A DNA stretch of 64,000 nt, from contig CM052356.1 of assembly GCA_028551475.1 (NCBI GenBank), forward strand, positions 3,544,001 through 3,608,000, in the 5' to 3' direction. Below the pieces are notes generated by a model. The model searched no databases. It was not told where the DNA came from and worked only from the letters and a program-made list of their open reading frames with translations. Below, one piece after another: positions 60,173-64,000 of the stretch (its first letter is position 1; the number at the start of each line of letters is the position of its first letter). Both the position numbers and the translations under genes were made by a program. Origin of the DNA: Casuarina equisetifolia (taxonomy: Eukaryota; Streptophyta; Magnoliopsida; Fagales; Casuarinaceae).

Positions 60173-61819
60173 TCAAGGAGGATGAAACTCCAATAGTTTA
60201 GGAGACAGCTTGTGTCGTTTGATTGTTGAGCATTCTTCAATAAGCACAACTGTCTCATATACTTCTAACTTCCTTTTGTTCTCCAGTATCTCGTTCAACA
60301 ATTTTGCACAACTAGATATTTGAACTGAAGCATCTGTAAAAGAAATGTTAATGTGCAATTTTAAAGATATATAAAGGGATTCCAAAAACTGCTTATCTTT
60401 TACGTGTTGCTGGAATCTTTGGGGAGATGGAGTTGGAGGCATAAAGGACATAGGATTTTCTGGAACAAGGTTGCTCCTAGGTGCCTCCTCAAGTTGTATG
60501 CTGACATCTTTATCATTATCTTTGAGACTCTCTTTGTCAACATCAACTTCTCCTACTTGCTTGCCACATGTTGGGGTTATTGCCTCTATGGTATCTTCAA
60601 GACTTTTCTCTATATCACTAGGCAAAGGACCCTCATGATTCTCTGAGATCATACTAATGAGCTGACTCATCTGCACCTCTAATTTTCATATTGAAGCTTC
60701 TTGTCTCTGAAAACTCACTTCTTGATTCTGAAATCTTGCTTCAATCCTCTCTGTAAAGTTCTGTGTGGTGCTGGCTAGCTCACTAATCATGTTCTCGTAG
60801 TTAGGTTTCACCTCTTCTGTTTGCCAAAATGTTGGTTGCAGTCTTATCTCACTTGGGTTACTCCATGAAAAAGTTTGATGGTTGTGCCATCCCAGATTGT
60901 ACGTATTTGAGTAATAATCATTTTGTGACCCGCTAGGAATTTCAACAAAATTAGCATAATCATTATAATGAGTATTAGGGTTACCTACTTGACATTCTGT
61001 GCTCTCATGTGCTCCACCACAAAATTCATATGATCTACTTTGATGTCTCACAACTGGAGTATTTAGGTTGTCTATCTTCTCATTGAGCACTTCTAATTGT
61101 GTAGACATTATGGTGAAGATATCTACTTCATGGACTCCACTTGCTTGATGCATTGGTAGCCTCTTAGTAGACCATTGATAGCTATTGGCTGACATTTCCT
61201 CCAAAAGGTTATACACCTCTTCTGTAATTTTGCTGTGCAAATCCCCTCCTGCAGCTGTATCAATTACAAAACGAAGATTTGTACTACACCCATCATAAAA
61301 AGTTTGTACTTGTAACCAAATGGATAGTCCATAATCTGGACATTTCCTCATAAGTTCCTTGAATCTTTCCCAAGCTTCATACACTGATTCATTGTCCATC
61401 TGCATAAAAGTAGTAATATTGTTATGCATTTTTACAGATTTCACCAAAGGAAAGAACTTACTAAGAAATTTATGAGCCAAATCATCCCATGTAGTAATCA
61501 ATCCTGCAGAAAGAGAAAAGAACCAATTTTTAGCTGTATCTCTAAGAGAAAATGGAAATAGTTTCAACCTAATAACATCTTTTGTAACTCCATGATCTCC
61601 AATCATGTCACAGAATTCAAGGAATGCTTCAATGTGAGCATTTGGATCCTCATTTGGTAGCCCACTATATTGCACAGATTTTTTAAGCATCTTGATGAGC
61701 ACAGGCTTGATCTCAAAGTTATTTGCCTGATTTGCAAGCCTAATGTTTGATGTAGCATTCCAAAATGTTGATGCAACACAGTCTTTTAAAAGTCTATATG
61801 TACCATCATATCTTTCTAT
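60173..61819 (-). pseudogene. gag: Element 2 gag, start lost and one stop
   Basis: One reading frame spans the region. The expected ATG is ATA at 61817-61819 (element 3 has ATG here), and the next in-frame ATG is 61702. A single TGA lies at 60684-60686. The capsid-like part (61250-61700) is open with 'DPNAHIEAFLEFCD' and 'YEAWERFKELMRKCP' blocks. The knuckle has lost its first Cys (Tyr) but keeps C-x3-H-x4-C. The frame ends at 60173 after the shared deletion junction. It might still make a shorter Gag, but probably not a working one. Confidence 0.85.
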
Positions 61820-62079
61820 CCTTGTTACTTAATCTTTCACAATAACAACTTAATAAGGAATTTTTTAAAAAAAATAAAATTAATAAAGCAAAACAAAAAT
61901 AAAACAAAAAAAATGATTTTTTTTTTTTCTGTTTTTTCAAGAACTAGAAAAAAAATTTTCAAGAATTAAAAGAAACAATTTTTATTTTCAAGAATTAAAA
62001 AAAATTAAAAGAAAATAAAAGCTAGATTAAACCTAAAAATTATTCGGTATTAATATTAATTAGTAGTAAAACAACCAAT

Positions 62080-62096
62080 CCCCGGCAACGGCGCCA
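62080..62096 (-). promoter_or_regulatory. Element 2 primer binding site (tRNA-Asp)
   Basis: CCCCGGCAACGGCGCCA on the plus strand equals the 3' end of plant tRNA-Asp including CCA, with 17 of 17 matching. It is six bases inside the 5' LTR. Confidence 0.92.
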
Positions 62097-62102
62097 AAAA
62101 CT

Positions 62103-63376
62103 TGTTCGGTGAAATCTAAATGCAAGTGAACATGTCGAACAAGTAATATAATGATAAGAAAGATATCGTCCCACAAAGATTGGTGATTACTAGACCAACT
62201 AATTACTAACGGTGAATAACTCCTAGAATTTATTTAGCAAACTAAATTGATGGATGATAGATTAACTAACTAAGTCTAAGAAAACTTAATAAAAGAAATA
62301 TGTTAGAGCATGACTTCACCATAATTACTAGGTACTAATATTGATTATTTATGCTTGCAAGAGAGATAATATCTATGTGATGGCGGAATTTCCTAATTTA
62401 TTTACTATCCTATGTCTAGGTATAGCAAACCTACTTAGTTCATTAATTCACTATATCTCTATATGTGAATTGAAACAAACCAAATGCATTAGAATCTATG
62501 AATATTCCCAGTTTACACCAAAAGCCACACAAACAATATGGTATATGTCTATCCATATTTAATTTATGGTTACATATTACAAGAAGCAACTACATGCTAT
62601 TTCCTGTCGGTCTTTAACATGCAAATCAAGTCATCTAAGTGGTAGCTAATCACCTAAAAGCATTAAACTCCGTAATATGTAACTTCACATAAATAAAATA
62701 TCTTGCAAAACATAATAATCATAAGATTCATACCATCATAATTAGGTTACATCGTAGCTCTAACAAAAATAAACTAAAACATAAAGAAATAATGAGGAAG
62801 AATGGTAATAAGAAATAAAGAAGGCATCTTGAATCCAAGAACAAGAAGTCTGTCACCCTTTTTGTCTTCTCTTTAAGAAAACCTTGAATTCTTGGCTTCT
62901 TTCTTGAGTTGTGCTCAATTTCCTCCTCCTCTCTCTTTTGCCTCTTCTCTTCTCTTAAATAGGGTTTAGGTTTAGACATATCTCCTATCCTAGTAGAATT
63001 GGGTTTTAGAGACCTAAAACAATTGGGTTTTAGAGACCTAAAATAATTGGGTTTTGAACTCCTAAATTAATTGAGACTTGAATTCTTAACATGACTGGGT
63101 TTTCTATTTAAATAAAAAATCCAATAACAATAGAAAATCTAATAACAATTATCCAAAGCCCAAGCCCATCTTGACTCTCTTGATCTTGATATTACAATTT
63201 TGTCACACAATAAGCATCAGGTTCTCCATGTTCATTCCTTTTCTCCTTGCCTCCTTGTGCTACAAAAACAAAACAAATTTAAATAAATAAGAGGAGTTCA
63301 AATATTTTCTCATAAGCATTGTATTATTTATTGCCTAAAAAATAGATAAAATAACTCTATAAAAATAGAGTTATCA
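62103..63376 (-). repeat. Element 2, 5' LTR
   Basis: Matches 57334-58607 at the same length. The differences I counted are near 62234, 62476, 62493, 62592, 63113 and 63219, all transitions. Confidence 0.93.
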
Positions 63377-63381
63377 CTAGT

Positions 63382-64000
63382 CTTTTCTAGCCCTACCTAG
63401 CAACCCTCTTCAAGTCACCCTAGTTTTGCCTTCAAGTTAGGTTGGGCCTATCTAAGTCTTCTAGGTCAATCTAGTTTAGGGCACAATCCCTCATTTGCAC
63501 AACTACTGCTAGCCACCTTAAGCCAAGCATTCTATTCTGCCTTACAATGTCAAATGACCCAAAATTGTGCCTTTATGCCTTTCCTCTCACCAATGCTAAC
63601 TCTTTTGTGACTTGGGCTCACAACTTCCATTGCACCCATGTCATGAAGGACAAGGAGAGGTTCAACAATAACACGATGCCCTTCCCTTCTGACAACCAAC
63701 TAGCGTGACAGTGGAAAAAGTGCTCTTAACTCGTGCATACATGGATTGGCAACTCTTTTTTGCTTGACATTGCCACTAAGTTATTGCTAACCAAAAATGC
63801 AAAGCTTTTCCAAGATTTAATCTATGACATGTATGGCTACATAGACTACATCTAGCAATTCTAGCTCCACCAAGCTCTCTCTAAGTTGAAGTAACAGAAC
63901 CTCCCCATCATTATTGTCTTCAACTACTTCTCTACTTGTTGCAATGATTCAACTTGGCAAAGGAACCATTACAATGCCCCGATTCCACATTGTAGCAATA
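63382..64000 (+). pseudogene. gag: Copia gag, continued
   Basis: After the element 2 target duplication a broken frame resumes. Pieces near 63640-63940 ('HTWIGNSFLLDIATKLLLTKNAKLFQDL') resemble the UBN2/retrotransposon-gag-2 domain of plant copia elements. It is cut by the window end. Confidence 0.5.

Larger units (their letters stand above)
57334..63376 (-). mobile_element. Element 2: young gag-only Athila-like LTR element
   Basis: Two LTRs of exactly 1274 bp (57334-58607, 62103-63376) differ at only about six positions by eye. The target duplication CTAGT is at 57329-57333 and 63377-63381. The interior (3.5 kb) has a perfect 17-base tRNA-Asp primer site, a gag relic, a 1.56-kb non-coding tail and a purine tract. 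Protease, RT, RNase H and integrase are absent through one deletion relative to element 1 (about 31728 to 35262 there). It must have moved with enzymes from a relative. It fits the known class of terminal-repeat elements with gag only (TR-GAG). Confidence 0.92.
56536..64000 (+). mobile_element. Ty1/copia element, 5' part, split by element 2 and cut by the window end
   Basis: A short LTR (about 56536-56790, starting TGTTG, with a TATAAAAG box near 56700) is followed by a primer site for initiator tRNA-Met at 56794 and by gag. Element 2 and its target duplication occupy 57329-63381. Gag resumes after 63381 and runs off the window. Multiple stops make it a dead copy. Confidence 0.7.

Overview
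The window is AT-rich plant nuclear DNA from a repeat-dense region. I cannot name the species. The evidence for a plant is an Athila-type Ty3/gypsy element primed by tRNA-Asp, a plant L1-type LINE with an RNase H domain, a Ty1/copia element primed by initiator tRNA-Met, and a multi-exon neprosin-family (DUF239) gene, a family known mainly from plants. No prokaryotic operon, CRISPR array or rRNA gene was seen.

The only gene that looks intact is the seven-exon neprosin-family gene on the minus strand (49460-51965). Three broken relatives lie to its left on the same strand: A (12841-13293), B (42919-44299) and C (an exon-1 relic, 47188-47347). Their upstream DNA is also duplicated, so an old tandem array is likely. 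Copy A lost its first exons to a LINE fragment. Its upstream region was split by a near-full-length LINE (about 15300-39208), which later received two LTR elements.

Layout. 1-12300: relics of LTR elements, LINEs and a dispersed repeat, with three solo LTRs (2981-4245, 7021-8649, 10616-11795). 12285-15290: tandem repeat and neprosin copy A. 15300-39208: the nested LINE, holding old gag-only element 3 (minus, 21028-27600) and full-structure Athila-like element 1 (plus, 28372-38322, TSD CCAAG). 39209-42600: rest of copy A upstream DNA and Ty3/gypsy gag relics. 42600-53870: neprosin copies B, C and D, with a tRNA-derived SINE at 44687 and a truncated LINE tail at 47620. 53870-55534: a small LTR-like element and a solo LTR. 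56536 to the end: a Ty1/copia element split by young gag-only element 2 (minus, 57334-63376, TSD CTAGT).

How the parts relate. Elements 1, 2 and 3 and the solo LTRs share LTR ends, primer binding site and a 3' non-coding region, so they belong to one superfamily group. Elements 2 and 3 lack protease, RT, RNase H and integrase, and they share the same gag-to-tail junction. Element 3 is old (diverged LTRs) and element 2 is young (LTRs about 99.5% identical by eye). A gag-only lineage has therefore probably been copied for a long time with enzymes supplied by relatives such as element 1, whose own copy here is broken. The most notable signals are this parasitic lineage, two small hairpins with compensatory base changes (at the LTR start and next to the polypurine tract), and an intact neprosin gene whose two presumed catalytic glutamates appear replaced.
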